Source: Naganishia liquefaciens
Lineage: Eukaryota; Basidiomycota; Tremellomycetes; Filobasidiales; Filobasidiaceae
Direction: 5' to 3'
NCBI GenBank assembly: GCA_013423385.1
Contig: BLZA01000049.1
Coordinates: forward strand, 682,001 to 746,000
DNA: 64,000 nt
This document shows positions 22,801-34,800 of this stretch, one piece after another. Within the stretch, counting starts at the first letter, position 1. Every line of letters begins with the position of its first letter. The position numbers and the translations under genes are program-made. Below the pieces are notes generated by a model that worked only from the letters and a program-made list of their open reading frames with translations, did not search any database and had not been told where the DNA came from.

Positions 22801-25009
22801 CTACCAATCGTCGTCATCCGGAAGCCCCGTCGCTTTCCACCCCTCTGGGTCAGACTCCCAATCATCATCCTCACCCTCATCTTCAAATGGATGCAGCGGC
22901 ACAGCTCCCTGGTCGTCCTCTGCGAGGCCACCCATCCCCTCACCGGCCCCATATACCGGGGCGCGTTTTGCTGCGCGTAACTGTTCTCTCGCACGCGCAT
23001 CAAAGATAGCTTTGGCTCGCGCTTGCTGAAGTGCCATTGTCTTTCGGATGATTTTGGATTCGGGCGATTGGATTGTGAGCTGGGACAACGCCTGAAATGG
23101 GTCCGGTTGATTTGGCGCAGGAACGTCTGTAGATTCACCTTCGTACTCCGGTTCATCGTGTGTTTGCATTTCGGCAATGTCTTGCTCATCGAAAATGCCG
23201 ATCTTCCGTTGTGTCTGTTGCCGCGCAACTTTCTGCTGAAGTGTATAGCGGTATGATTCGATTCGAAGTGTCTTCTCGCCTTTCGGAGCGTCGGTTCCTG
23301 TGTCACGCATTTCGGCATCTTCTCCCTCCAGCACCTCACCGTCCTCGTCATCCGACAAGACTACCTCTTTCGCAAGCGCTTTCTGTGACGGTATCCGTTC
23401 CGGCTGTGCGTTCGGCTCGTTCACTCCGGCTTCCAATTCGTCCAGGTCGACAGTTTCTACTGGAATCGCCTCTTCGCCGTCATCCGTCGCATCCGGCACA
23501 TAAGTGTCGGCCGACAAGTCTTCTGGTGTCTGTGACTCTGTACTGTCCTCGCTGATATTCATTTGATTGGTAGAACCGACCTCTTCGGATTCGAAAACCG
23601 TCCCCCGAGGCGATTCTGTCGTTTGCGGCTTCGCCGCCAAAAACCTACTCATCGCTTTTGACGGTGTCCTGGCGACATTGGATGTGTCGATTTCGTCATC
23701 GGCCCTTTCTTGGGTACGTATATCTGTCCGTTGCGATTCGTTCCGCTCAGGCTTCCCTTGAACGTGCAATGGCAGCCCGTGTGGGCTTTTATCCAGAGGC
23801 GGCAGCATATCCATGAATAGTCGTTTACCACTTGACATTCCACCGACCAGCTGACCGGCAGGGTTTTTGACCGGTGTCGGCCCGAGTACTTCGTCGTCAT
23901 CGTCCGAAAGAGCCATATCGTTGGCTATGTCGGCTACCGTCTTACTCTCTTCCTGCACATGCCTCTTCCAGACATTGATCCGTTTGACGCTCTGCGAGTC
24001 TTGTCCCTCCTCTTCACCCTGCACCTGCATCGCTGCATCTTCTCCTCCATTACTTCGACGTAACCGTGAGGTTCGCGCTTGCGCCCATCTCGATCCCATC
24101 TTCAAGCTCTTCGCATTCCGCTCTCGCTCCTTCTCTGGCGTATTCTCTACTTCCTCTCCACGCAGTCGCTTTCTTGCGCGTGTCCGCGGCGTGACAGCGG
24201 GCAGTGCAGAGCTCTTTCCGGGGCTTGCGACTGTTGCGACTTGTTCTCGCGGAGACGATGCATGCAGCGAGTTGACTTCGAGAAGGCTCTTCAGGCGTTT
24301 CGGTGAAGGCGCAAACAAGAAAGCTTGTTGCGCTGGGGATTTCGAGCTCGTTCCGACGGTGGTGTTGGACTTCCGAGGAGTGCCTTGGTCTTTGATGCTG
24401 ATAACATCTTCCTCGAATGGGTTGCTATGCGCAGGGTCTGAAACTGGTGTTGGATAACCTTTGGCCTTTTTGAGACCTGCATGCATTGAACTCTGCCGAG
24501 TGGACTTCGCTGGGGAGAGAAACGGGTTGCTGGCCATGGGAGTTGGCTCTTTAGCGAGAAGTTCCTCGGTTGCATCGTTTGCTGGGTTTGAAGGGCGGTG
24601 CCAACGATCGGACGTCTTGTTCTTTTTCGGCGTTTGGAACGGAGAGCGCTGGTCTTCTTCCACGTTTGCGTTGATCGACACGGTCACAGCCCCTTGTGGA
24701 GGTTTGGCCTGTCGGTCCCGCGATCTTGAGTTATCCGGTCGGAGCCCTTTGGCCAAATCCTCGGCTTTTTCTCCGGCCCTGGTTACGGCTTCCTCCCCAG
24801 CTTCCGCTCTGACAAGTTTCTTGTAAAGGGTATACTTGTCCGCTGTTGAGACGACCATTAATAATCTCATTCTCGATACCTGGCAGAATCGTACCGATAT
24901 CCCGCCGAGCCTTGATATCATCCCGCGTCGGATTTCGGTCATGTTTTGCGCGAAAAGCCCGTTCCCAGGTCTTGATTTCCGCCTTGACACCCGCCAAAGA
25001 TTGTGGCAT
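22801..25009 (-). CDS. SLD2: DNA replication regulator Sld2
   Basis: CDK-regulated origin-firing factor that bridges to Dpb11 when phosphorylated. Two exons, 24895-25009 and 22801-24842, give 718 residues. The N-terminus carries the Sld2 signature: VKAEIKTWERAF, RNPTRDDIK, then ADKYTLYKKL across the intron. The rest is low complexity with very many S/T-P sites (PFQTPKK, FLSPAKST, YPTPV, GTPRKS, APSPKRLK, VTPRTR, ENTPEK, GPTPVK), as expected for a CDK target. Basic (TRARKRLRG) and acidic (LDELEAG, DDEDGEVLEGED) patches alternate, and the C-terminus is strongly acidic. No helicase domain is present, so this is the fungal Sld2 form, not a RecQ4 fusion. The stop lies 291 bases from the helicase start, in tandem. 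Confidence 0.88.
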
Positions 25010-26180
25010 AATGTGCCTTGTATGGACGGAGGCAGGGATGTCGTTATATGATGTAAAGAAGTATAGAGGAAGCAGAATAACGTGTGCGGGTTGTGGGTGA
25101 GAGGTGGATTTGAGAGGTGACTGCTGAAACGATCGAAACGCGTCGCGTCGAGCCAAACGCGTCACAGGGCGTTTTGAGCTCCTTTCCCGAGCCCTTCTCA
25201 CAGCTCTTCTCCCAAGTTGTTGGCCTCTTCAGCAGCATTCAAGTTGATCCAGACCGCCTGTAATATGCAATTGGCAACCGCAAGAGCTATCTCTTGCAGC
25301 CGAAAGCACAATGTGTTCATTATGCGACCTGCCGGACATCATGAGGCTCTCCTGTAACAGGTGATCAGCCTTGTGTGCGGCCTTCCGACGCTGCTTCAAT
25401 CCTGCTATTATGATGTCCCATGCAGTGAAAGATCGCGATGAATGATTCTTAGACAGCGTCAACTTGCACACTACTTAGATGTCACTGTGGTCGTAAGGTG
25501 TGCATTGCTGATATCGTGGGGGAGGGGGGTCGTCACACGGGTGAATCGTATAAACATTGCGGCCTGTCCTGGACATCGCTTCGTGAAGTCTCGACTGTAA
25601 AACTCTAGGATCGCATGTGGTTTCAAAAAGGCACCACCTGGGTGCGCGCTCGGCAAACCAGATACTTCCAGATCATCCTGAGCTTGGATGCCTTGTCAAC
25701 ATCCGTAGAAGGTTGGGCCCGATGTGAGGGTATTTCGCTTCGACCATTGCACACCTTTGTGCCGTTGCTCCTCTCGCAGCCATCGACGAACGCCATGCAG
25801 CTTTTAGACTGACCAGGTGGATATTGCTTACCAATCTGACCCATTCAATACAGCGTCCTCTCGAATGAGCAGACTGGTCGCCCTGCGGATTGTTGGAATG
25901 ACGAATGCTTGAGCGCTTTTCGCTGCGATTCAGCAGCTGAAAAGGAAGTGAGGCATTTTCGCTCCCTCGGATTGGATCCGCTGATATGATAAGATCGAGC
26001 AAAAGCGTGGCAAGGCGCACGAGCAGAGAGGTCTGACGGGCAAAGCTGAAGGGAAGAAAGAAAATCACCTGCCGAGCATTTTTGTTTCCGCGTCTGCGCG
26101 ATTTGTGCTGCCGCGGGGATTCTGCCGTTCGCCTCGGGGTGAGTCTCGAGATGATGATGATGAGGTGTAAGCACGAGTGC
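25010..26180. other. Region upstream of the metallothionein; possible unrecognised minus-strand exons
   Basis: Overlapping open frames on the minus strand between 25471 and 26100 can be joined by GT-AG introns (for example one near 25821-25845) into a short protein, but I could not find a consistent exon set or family. A start MLGR near 26080 followed by Arg/Ser-rich residues (ARSYH) is weakly like a mitochondrial presequence. I therefore call no gene. Regulatory elements of SLD2 and of the metallothionein must also lie here. Confidence 0.3.
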
Positions 26181-26188
26181 TATATAAG
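26181..26188 (+). promoter_or_regulatory. TATA box of the metallothionein gene
   Basis: TATATAAG stands 124 bases before the start codon in an otherwise GC-rich promoter. A strong TATA box is typical of sharply inducible stress genes. Function is inferred from position. Confidence 0.6.
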
Positions 26189-26304
26189 AGTTTGGTGCTT
26201 TTCGCTTTCTTGTGGCAACGACTGTCTCCCATCACGCATACACGCCTATACTTCTCCTGCGCGACTTTACCAACTTTTCACTGAACATAGAATCAACAGC
26301 AGCA

Positions 26305-27551
26305 ATGTCTACGTATGTCTCTTCAGCGGTAACGCCGTTAGGCCCGACTGACCCCTTGAGGACAGCTCGACCATCGTTCCCGCCGCCACTCAGTCTGGAT
26401 GCTCTTGCGGCGAAAGGTGCACCTCTTGTGGCCAGGGTGACTGCAAGTGCACCTCTTGCAAGTGTGAATCGTGTCCCAAGGGCAAGTCTTCCGGGTGCAA
26501 GTAAGTTCAAATCAGTTGTGCGCGTCCCGTCACGTCGCTGATCCTGGTTCGCGGCAGGTGTGGAGACTCGTGCAGGAAGTGCGGAGACGGCAAGGACTGC
26601 TCTTGCGCCAGCTGCTCTTGTGAGGGATGCCCGAACAAGGCTCAGACCAAGTCTTCCGGCTGCGAGTGAGTCGTCCTTTTCGCGTACCTGAGTTGGCACT
26701 GATCCTTTGTTTGTCAGTTGCGGTGAATCGTGCCAGAACTGCAGCGGAGGCTCATGCTCGTGCTCCAAGTGCACTTGTAAGAATTGTCCCAAGGCTCAGG
26801 CCAAGTCTTGCGAGTACGTACCTCACTCGAAACAGCAATGATCTAAAACTTATGTCCTTGTTTTCTCACAGCTGCGGAGACTCCTGCCAGAAGTGCGGCG
26901 ATGGCCAGAACTGCTCGTGCTCGAACTGTACATGCAAGAACTGTCCCAACAAGGTCCAGACCAAGACCTGCGAGTAGGTGTCTGTCTTCGTGCTCCTTGA
27001 CATTAAAGACTCACGTCAATTTTTGCCTCAGTTGCGGAGACTCCTGCCAGAAGTGCGGCGATGGCAAGAACTGCTCGTGCTCGAGCTGCAGCTGTGAAGG
27101 TTGCCCCAACAAGGCTCAAGACACTTCATCGGGTTGCAGGTACGTATCGTCTTATGCCTGCCTGCACGATATCCGCTGACCTTTGTATTTCAATAGGTGC
27201 GGCGACAACTGCACAAGCTGTGCGAACGGCCAATGCAGCTGCGGTGCCAAATGTACCTGCACCGGCTGTAAGAACCGAGATTCCGCTTCGGATTGCAAGT
27301 GAGTTCTCTGATTTCCCAATCGCTGGACAGACGCTGATGCTTCTTGGGTGCAGGTGTGGCTCGAGATGCCAGGCTAAATCCGATGGAACTTGCTCGTGCG
27401 AGGGTGAATGCACATGCAAGAATTGTCCGTCCAAGACCAAAGATCACGGTGGCTTGCGAGAGGTGAGTAGGGCGTGGAAACCTTTTTTGAACGAATGCTC
27501 ATCGTTGCCGTATAGTTTGCATCTGAGGGCAAGAAGTCTTGCTGCTCGTAA
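26305..27551 (+). CDS. Multi-module metallothionein, one cysteine module per exon
   Basis: Cys-rich protein that should bind Cu(I), Zn or Cd through thiolate clusters in the cytosol. My exon set is 26305-26312, 26366-26500, 26558-26665, 26718-26813, 26872-26973, 27032-27139, 27197-27298, 27354-27462 and 27516-27551, giving 267 residues with about 64 Cys. Exons 2 to 8 each hold one module of the type CGDSCQKCGDGKNCSCSSC followed by CxCxxCP and a KxQ spacer; most modules have nine Cys. The introns before modules are all in phase 2, just before the first Cys codon, and exons 3-7 are multiples of three. The tail ends in KKSCCS and TAA at 27551. A GTAAGC donor overlaps that stop; splicing to 27623 would give a slightly longer tail ending at 27659. 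Most fungal metallothioneins are far shorter; Cryptococcus CMT1/CMT2 are the nearest known analogues. Confidence 0.92.
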
Positions 27552-27914
27552 GCTTTCGCATCGTTGCACGCACTCCAGAGCGTCAAGCGTCACTGCAGCC
27601 ATAGTCTCGCCTTGTTTTCCAGTTGTATAAGAATCAGAAGTCTACATCGCTCCTTGTAGCGAAATTTCTCCAACACACATGTTCATGATCGATTCCTTCG
27701 TTAAAATTCGTTAGCTTGCCTGTCTGCGTCTGCATTGCCATGTCAGAATAGAGATCGGACAGCCTCAGGTAAAGCGACTTCCCCCTCGATTCCTCGCTCT
27801 CATCGCCTCCAAAAGCGACGGAATCTTTCGCTATCGTCGTGCGAACCGTGAGTATCGAGAACAGGATACTAATATAGAGTAGTCCATATACAACGCGTTT
27901 GTCGAGAAAGACAT

Positions 27915-28555
27915 CTAAACGGACTGCCCTTGATCTGCCTGCCTCCGGCGCCGCTGTCGCTCCCGGTTCGGGAACGGTGTCGTCGGCAATTTGGGAGACA
28001 ATCGGTTGTCTTCGTTGTCACCGAGTTCCGTGTCTGGCGTGATACGGAGTTCTAGCAAAGGTGTTTGAGTTGATGACCACCACAGCGAAGCTCAGAAGGA
28101 ACCTACTCCATACGTCCCCCTCTTCCTCCTTCGCCGGCGCATCGACCTTTCTTCCCTGCACCACATTTTGCCGCAAGATTGCTGCCACCTCCCTCCAATG
28201 CTTCAAGCGCTCTGCATACTCGGCCTCTGTCATCTTTTCGACTTCTATAGGAGCAACAGCTGATGCAGATCGTTGATTCAGCTGTGCGGCTTTCGTCTCG
28301 CAAGGCGTAAGGGGTCCTTTCGGCGGCGGTGTTGGAGGTGGCGGGGATATTGGCGAGGAGAGGGTTGGCGAGGCGAATGTTTGACGGATTATATTACGGA
28401 ACTGGGATTGGCTCGCTTTGTCGCCTGTTTGCGACAAGGTGTCAGACAGGCGAAATACGATTTTCATCGGGGAACACACCGGCAAAGGTCCGTGATGATG
28501 CACGCAGGAGCGTACGGTAGGTTGAGCGCGCATGCGGCACAATGTGAGCCGGCAT
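27915..28555 (-). CDS. MZM1: LYR-motif protein Mzm1, mitochondrial zinc maintenance / complex III assembly
   Basis: Small matrix chaperone that stabilises the Rieske iron-sulfur protein before its insertion into complex III. Three exons. The first encodes MPAHIVPHARSTYRTLLRAS with the LYR-type YRTLLR motif. An intron (GTGTGT...ACAG) joins FAG to DKASQSQFRNIIRQTF. The conserved core EYAERLKHWREVAAILRQN and VVQG follows, then a second intron (GTAGGT...CTAG) leads to WKLRITPDTELGDNE, which matches the family's RIxxxTELGDN end. The gene stops at 27915. An in-frame ATG at 28594 would add 13 residues; the shorter start puts the LYR motif at the usual distance. A Pro/Thr-rich insert in the middle (SPPPPTPPPKG) makes this protein longer than yeast Mzm1. 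It is divergent from ESP1. Confidence 0.85.
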
Positions 28556-28594
28556 GACAGTGGTAGGTGAAAGCGCAGTGCGAGTGGCGTTCAT

Positions 28595-28863
28595 GTCTGG
28601 TTGATGAGGAATGTACGCAGGGTTGCCGATGTCCCTCAACGTCTGCCCATGGCTATGAAGCGGCAACCATCCAAGCCCTCACTCGCTCGATCGCCCTCTG
28701 GCGAAATCTCGAAAACGGCGGCCGAGAAGCGCGCGCGCCGCGCGCCGGCGTGAATGGAGTGGAGTGCTCAGTGCTTGAAGCGTGTTGATTCATCTTCTAT
28801 CTATTCCTTTCTTGTTTAACATCGTACCGAAACCAGCATGATACCCTTCTTGGACTGAGCGAT
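28595..28863. promoter_or_regulatory. Shared promoter between MZM1 and ESP1
   Basis: About 270-310 bases separate the two opposed starts, so control elements must be shared or interleaved. It contains a GC-rich core with repeated GCGCG near 28728-28752 and no TATA box. Inference from geometry. Confidence 0.5.
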
Positions 28864-31800
28864 ATGTCACGCAATACGAGGGCGATGGCCACCGGCACGA
28901 GCGGCGATGCGGCTCCCAGAACTCGGAAAGCGGCAACGACACGGACAGCTGTGGTGCGGCCGACGAGAGCGACAGCCGTCAAGTCTAAGCCCGCTTCGAG
29001 AACTTCAGATGAAACGGAACAGAGTACGATACCGTCCGCAAGTCGCGTGAGAACAACACGTATGCGAGCAACAGCGAGGGTCGATTCGAGCATTGCTTCT
29101 GTAGAGGGTTCTGCGACAGGGGGAAACACTACGGCGACAAGGACAGCATTGAAAGCAGCGGCAAGGAGAACGGCAGGAACTGCCCAGGTATCATCGGGCT
29201 CTGCCACTGATTCGAAGCCAGTAGTGAGACCGGCTAGCAAAATCGAAACCATGAGCAAGACAAAGACGGCGCGTGCGACAGCACAGAAGTCAATAGTGAT
29301 CCAGGACGCCCCCGCCTTCATCAAGGACATTCAAGCTGTAATCTCTCCACCAACAGCCGGGGCTACTCCGAATGGCAATCCCAATGGCTCAGATGCTTCA
29401 AGTCCTGCGGTAGGAAGTCAGGTAGAGATTATGAAGCGGTATATCTCCAGGTCATTGGCAATTTCTGCCGCTATCGCACAGAGGGTCGGAATATATCAAC
29501 CGGAAAAGCTTCACGACATTGCTCCCTCGGCGTCTTCTCCACTCAGCGCAAATGACGCGTCACCGAGAGCGAAAGATCGTCACGAAATCACCCTTGCAAA
29601 GCATCTCATCAATGCCGGTCTGAAGATCCTCCTTGCTGTATACAATTCCGGGTACCGCTTCCCGTCTCCAGAGTCTGGCAAGCGTTCAACGAGCGGGAAA
29701 GCCACATGGAGCGACGATGATGTTCTGGCAATCGTGAATGCGTCGGTGTCGGCGTTTCGGACGTTGGATGAATCACAATCTGTCCTAGCCGATGAAGATT
29801 CGAGAAAGGCGTGCGTGGATTTGGAGAAAATCCGCATGGTTTTGGCCTCGCGCTGCTGGATGTTGGGGATGGCAAGTGAAAGCACGTGGTCAGCCTTTCC
29901 TCGTGCTGATCGTTTGCGTTGCTAGTATGCCAAATGTCTCGACATCCTCGTGCGCAGCCAGTCGCGCATCCTGAGTATCATCGCTGAAAACGAAGATTAT
30001 GACTTGAGCGGTACCGGAATGCTGTCAGATAAAGCGGAGATGACTACATCAAAACAGCCGCAAACCATCAAAGCGAGAAATCGAATACTGCCTATGGTTC
30101 GACGGACAGCGCAGCCGCAAGTGCGGAAGGAATTCTTGGAGCTTCTCAATTTGCCTATCCCATATCAAACCCGCTCGGAGACAGGCTCGAGGGAAGGGAA
30201 TGCATCTTTCATTGACGCAAATCTGCGGGTAGTATTGGTAGGAAGGCTGATTGCGGCATGGGTTTCAGTCTTGGGAATGTCATTGACGTCGAACAACGCG
30301 GATGTACGTGGATATGCTTTTCCTGTTTGAGAGTCTCTAGCTAAGCGGGACCTACTTAGACCCTCTTGCAGTACCTGCAAAATACCGCGTCTACTACAAA
30401 ACTTGGAATCCTTGGCCTGGCAATTGACTTCCCGAACATCGCCAGAACCCAACACATCTTCCAGATCTGCGTTGCGCTCAACAAACTCGAATTGGCGCTA
30501 CCTCAGCTGAAGCAGGTCGTTTCATTGCAAACTGTAAAGACATGCGTCTTGGCGCTCTGTGCTGGCGAGGACAAGGAAGATGGCAATCGTGCGCCAATCA
30601 CGTACGAAAAGGCTTGGCTCACACTTCGCAGCGCGTGCGGCAAGTGCATCACGGGTGCAGAAAGGGAAACGGACATCTTGCGAGGCGTTGATAGCATGAT
30701 TCGAGAGACCATCAACATTTTTTTGGCGAGTCACACAGAGCAGGATCGACAGAAGGCGATCGGAAGCTCGGAATGGTTCTCGTTGATCGAGTTTTGGGTG
30801 GATCTGGGGCGCTCGGTGAGTCGTGCAAGCCAAGAGTGATTTGGAACAAAGTCTTATGAATCCCCAGCTGAATGATGTCGCCATCATCGAGGAGGCGTCT
30901 GCTCACCTCGGCAGCCGGAATCAAAAGCAATCCACTGATGTGCCAGACGAATTTGAACTTGAAAAGCAAATGTCATCACTCAGCCTTGGGAGAGAAGAGG
31001 CTCAAGCCAAAATACGGCTCGCTCTTGCCGAATTCTCTCGCCTCATGGTTGTTCTCGAGTCCATGGAGGCGAAAGATGCCACTAAGGCTGTAATCGATCT
31101 CCCCGCCCGCTTGCAAGCAATCTCAGAGTCAGTCCCATTGTTGGAATCGCAATACCCAGAAACGCTCGTCAAGATTTCTCGATCGATACGGGCTCTTCAG
31201 CATCGTATGGAAATCTTGACAACCGAGTCCAAGCGATGGGATTCGGGACGTGCTTCATCAGAATGGATCGATGCCCTCAACGAATGGCTTCGAGTGTTGA
31301 TTCCTTTCATAACCGATATACTCGCTCGAGAGACCACTGTGAGTATTTAAAATGACAAAACTGTTGATTTAACTTATCACGACTTGCAATAGGCGGAGGT
31401 TCCGGTCAAGTATCAAGTGGACTTGGCCGCTATTGCCATTCAGGCTGCGCTTGATCTTTCGAAGCGGATATTGAGTCTCTCGGATTTCTCCTCACATGCA
31501 CTCGCCTTGGATATTTTGGAGCAGGCGCACAATGCGGTGTCGCATTGCCGCACCAATTCAGATGACAAGGCCGAATGGCTAGCTTTGCTTTCGGCTTCCT
31601 TTTACAATCGAGGTGTGACGCTCTATCTCGGGGAATTTCATCTACCAGCTCTTCCGTTTATAAAACGCAGTGTTGAAATCGCGCAACATCTTCTGCTGCA
31701 ACATGAGGCAGCGGAACAGAAGCTGTGTGCAGACACCGTCGCCGTCTTGGCCGAATTGGCCACACAGTACCCGAAACGACTGGAACTTCTAGCTGCATGT

Positions 31801-34800
31801 CATATCAAGAAGGGGGACAAAATGGCAAGTTTTTGAGACTAGGATCATTCCCAATAAATCATTGACAGTCTTAAACTTTCAGAATGGATTAGCTACATAT
31901 TTGACTTGTCTAGCGACCCCGCCACGAGCGACACTTGACCAGTTAACGCAGATGGCGGAGCGATTGCCGGCAACAGAGGCTGTGAGAGCGTTCCCAGGGA
32001 TCTCCACCCTGCTGAATCGGCTTGGCTCTTTCTTGCAAAAAGAAGCGCTGTATTTCGACAACAATTTTTCCGAGGTCGAACGCCTTCTCGGGCAGTGCGT
32101 GTCTCAAGACGTCTACAAAGGAATTATTTTGGAATACGTTTTGGACGCCCTAGGCGCAGTCGGTCATCGATCCGAGGTTGCAGCATTCATGTGCAGTATG
32201 TGTCAGAGCTTGATTTCCATCTACACGCCGGATGTTTTTCCAGTACGGCGTCTTCGGTAAGTTGTTAAGTATCGAATTTACCTGAACACTATTGACCATA
32301 TCCGTCCTTAGCGTGGCCGTGCGACTGATGGAACTCAGCATTGCCTCAGGCTGGGATGAGTGGGATGCTGCCGAAGCAGAGGCGACCTTGGAAGCGGTCG
32401 GCGAGCAATGCAAGGCTGTAAGACCTTGCGTCACCGCACGTAGTGTCGATCTGAGAAACTTCTCGAAAATCCTTTTCAGAGCATGGTTCAGGATCAATTC
32501 CTGCGGAGATTTCAGCAGCAGTATGTCGCCCAAGGCTACCTCTGCCTAGCGATGGCTTCGTATCGTATACCTTCTGCTGGCATGACGTTCTCCTCTCATG
32601 CAAAGAGAGCTGTTTCCCTTTTGCAAACATGCATACCTCGGTCGTCCAATAAAGCCGCCGCGGAGAACAAGACATCCAAACCGGCCCGCAGAAGTGAGTC
32701 GTTTATCGGACGTATTAATCCTAAGGTACTGAAGATCCTCTGCCAGTCGCGCGACAAAGCTCTAGCTCGGAACAGTCACTTCTTCCGTTGGACAACCCGC
32801 TCAGATTGGATCAGCAGCTTGGTGAGTATCTCTGAGGTAACCGGCAGTCCTGCCGATCGATGAGCCGACTGTTTCCCCGATTCAGAAAACCTGGCGAACA
32901 CCCTAGGAGTATACAGTCATGGATTACATCGCATAGAGATTCTGAGACTCCGACGTGGTCTCCAACGGCACGCCTCGGAGCCAAAGAGCGGTGAGCATTT
33001 CTGGCTTAGCGACTTTGAAATAAACTCAGCCGGCCCTTCCTTCTTCCAGCATACGTGCTGACCACGTCTCAGCTCGCTTTGGAGTATGCTCGCCTCGGCA
33101 AGTACAAGCGCGCTGAATCGCTCTTCAACGTCGCTCGAGCGGCGTGCGGTCAGGCAGATTACCGGAGCGACCTCTCAAACAATGATCTGGCTGCAATCTC
33201 GCTGCGGTATGCTTTGTATCTCGCATGGACTGGTGATGCCTCAAACTCGTAAGAAGACGATCTTCGAGGTATATAAGTATAGAAAGCTGCTGATCGTCGG
33301 ATGGACAGATTGGAAATTTATGAGGATACTCGTCGTCGGCATCAGGCACCCCTGGACAAGAACGGGCCTTCGACGACAGCAAAAATTCGAGCGAAAACCG
33401 ACGCTATGCACCTAGTCGCTTTGTCAAATGCTCTTCTCTCCGAGATATCAATACTCAAGGTAATTGCGTAATTGGACAGCTTCACGTGGATCGAGCTCAT
33501 AGCGATCTGACGATAGAACGACATTGCGGCAGCCGCACGTCACGGTGCAACCGCCTTCCGTCTTTGGAATCGTGCTGTCGACAATTTAGCTCGAATAGCC
33601 GTTAAATATCGCCCAGATACTCAGCCTTCAACCAAACCTCGAATCATACTAGATGATCCTTTTGGAGCGGCAGCTCCCGCGCAAGATCCACAAGATGTCA
33701 AAGCGTTAGATGAAGAGGCGGCAAAACGAACCATTGCAGCTACCACAACGGAGAGCCGCCTGTCCGGCACTCATTTAGCGTACACTTGGGTGAGTACCGA
33801 TGAGCCAGATGACTACGCTTCACTAACCTTCTAACGATTCTAGTCCTTGCTGGAATCGACGATACGGCTGGGTCAAACCCACTTGATCAAAGGCTCCGCC
33901 AAACAAGCAGAGGCTTATGCTATGCAAGCGCAGCAGCTCGCCTTGGCTCTGAACGCCGGTATATGGAAGGCCAAGTCTTCCTTGATGCTGGCAGCCATAT
34001 ACATAAAGACCGAATCATTGGGTCAGGCTAAAATGGCGCTGGCAGATGCCAAGGGTACTTTGGAAGAAGTGCGTCGTGTACAAGACCTTTGACAACAGAA
34101 CGTCTGACTGATCTTGCCCGAAACAGCTGAACTCACCCGAAAGCGCAGTATGCGCACTCTGGCTCAACCGCCTGCATATGAAAAGCTTGGAAGAAGATGA
34201 AGCGGAGCATGCTTTTCAGTCCCTGTTGACGATCATTGGAAATGTTGAACAGTCTTTGGCTGAAGTTGAGCAAGTTGCGTCCACGTGAGTCTTTCCGCGC
34301 AAATTGATCATACGTGAATACAATATGGCTGCATTTTCGATAGACCCATCAAACCCAGTACCGCTCGAACACCGAAAGTAAGCGATCCAGCCCTTTCCGA
34401 ATTGCGGGCTCAAGGCATCCGACAGCGAGGTGAAGATTCTGCGCCAAACGCGATTTTAATGGACTGTACTGACTTTATGCCTTGTCGTAGCTCGCCAATT
34501 GCGCTTGGCCGGAAACATTGCAGGCGGCGAGTCCTTGCTGCAGCAATGCCTGAATCTGGAATTCGCAGGAACTCCTTCGGTAAGGGCACTCACTCCAGGG
34601 TAAACGCAAGGCTGATAATTCCTGGTTACAGGTCGAGCACAAGCATATTATGGGATACCTTCTGCTATCTAAGGTTCTCGACTTGTTCAAGACGGATCTT
34701 TTCCTGAATTCTGTCACTGAATCGAGTAAGATGCAAAGGCGACAAAGGCGCGTTATAGCTACTGATGTCTTCAATTGCAGGCATATCCATGCCTATGGGA

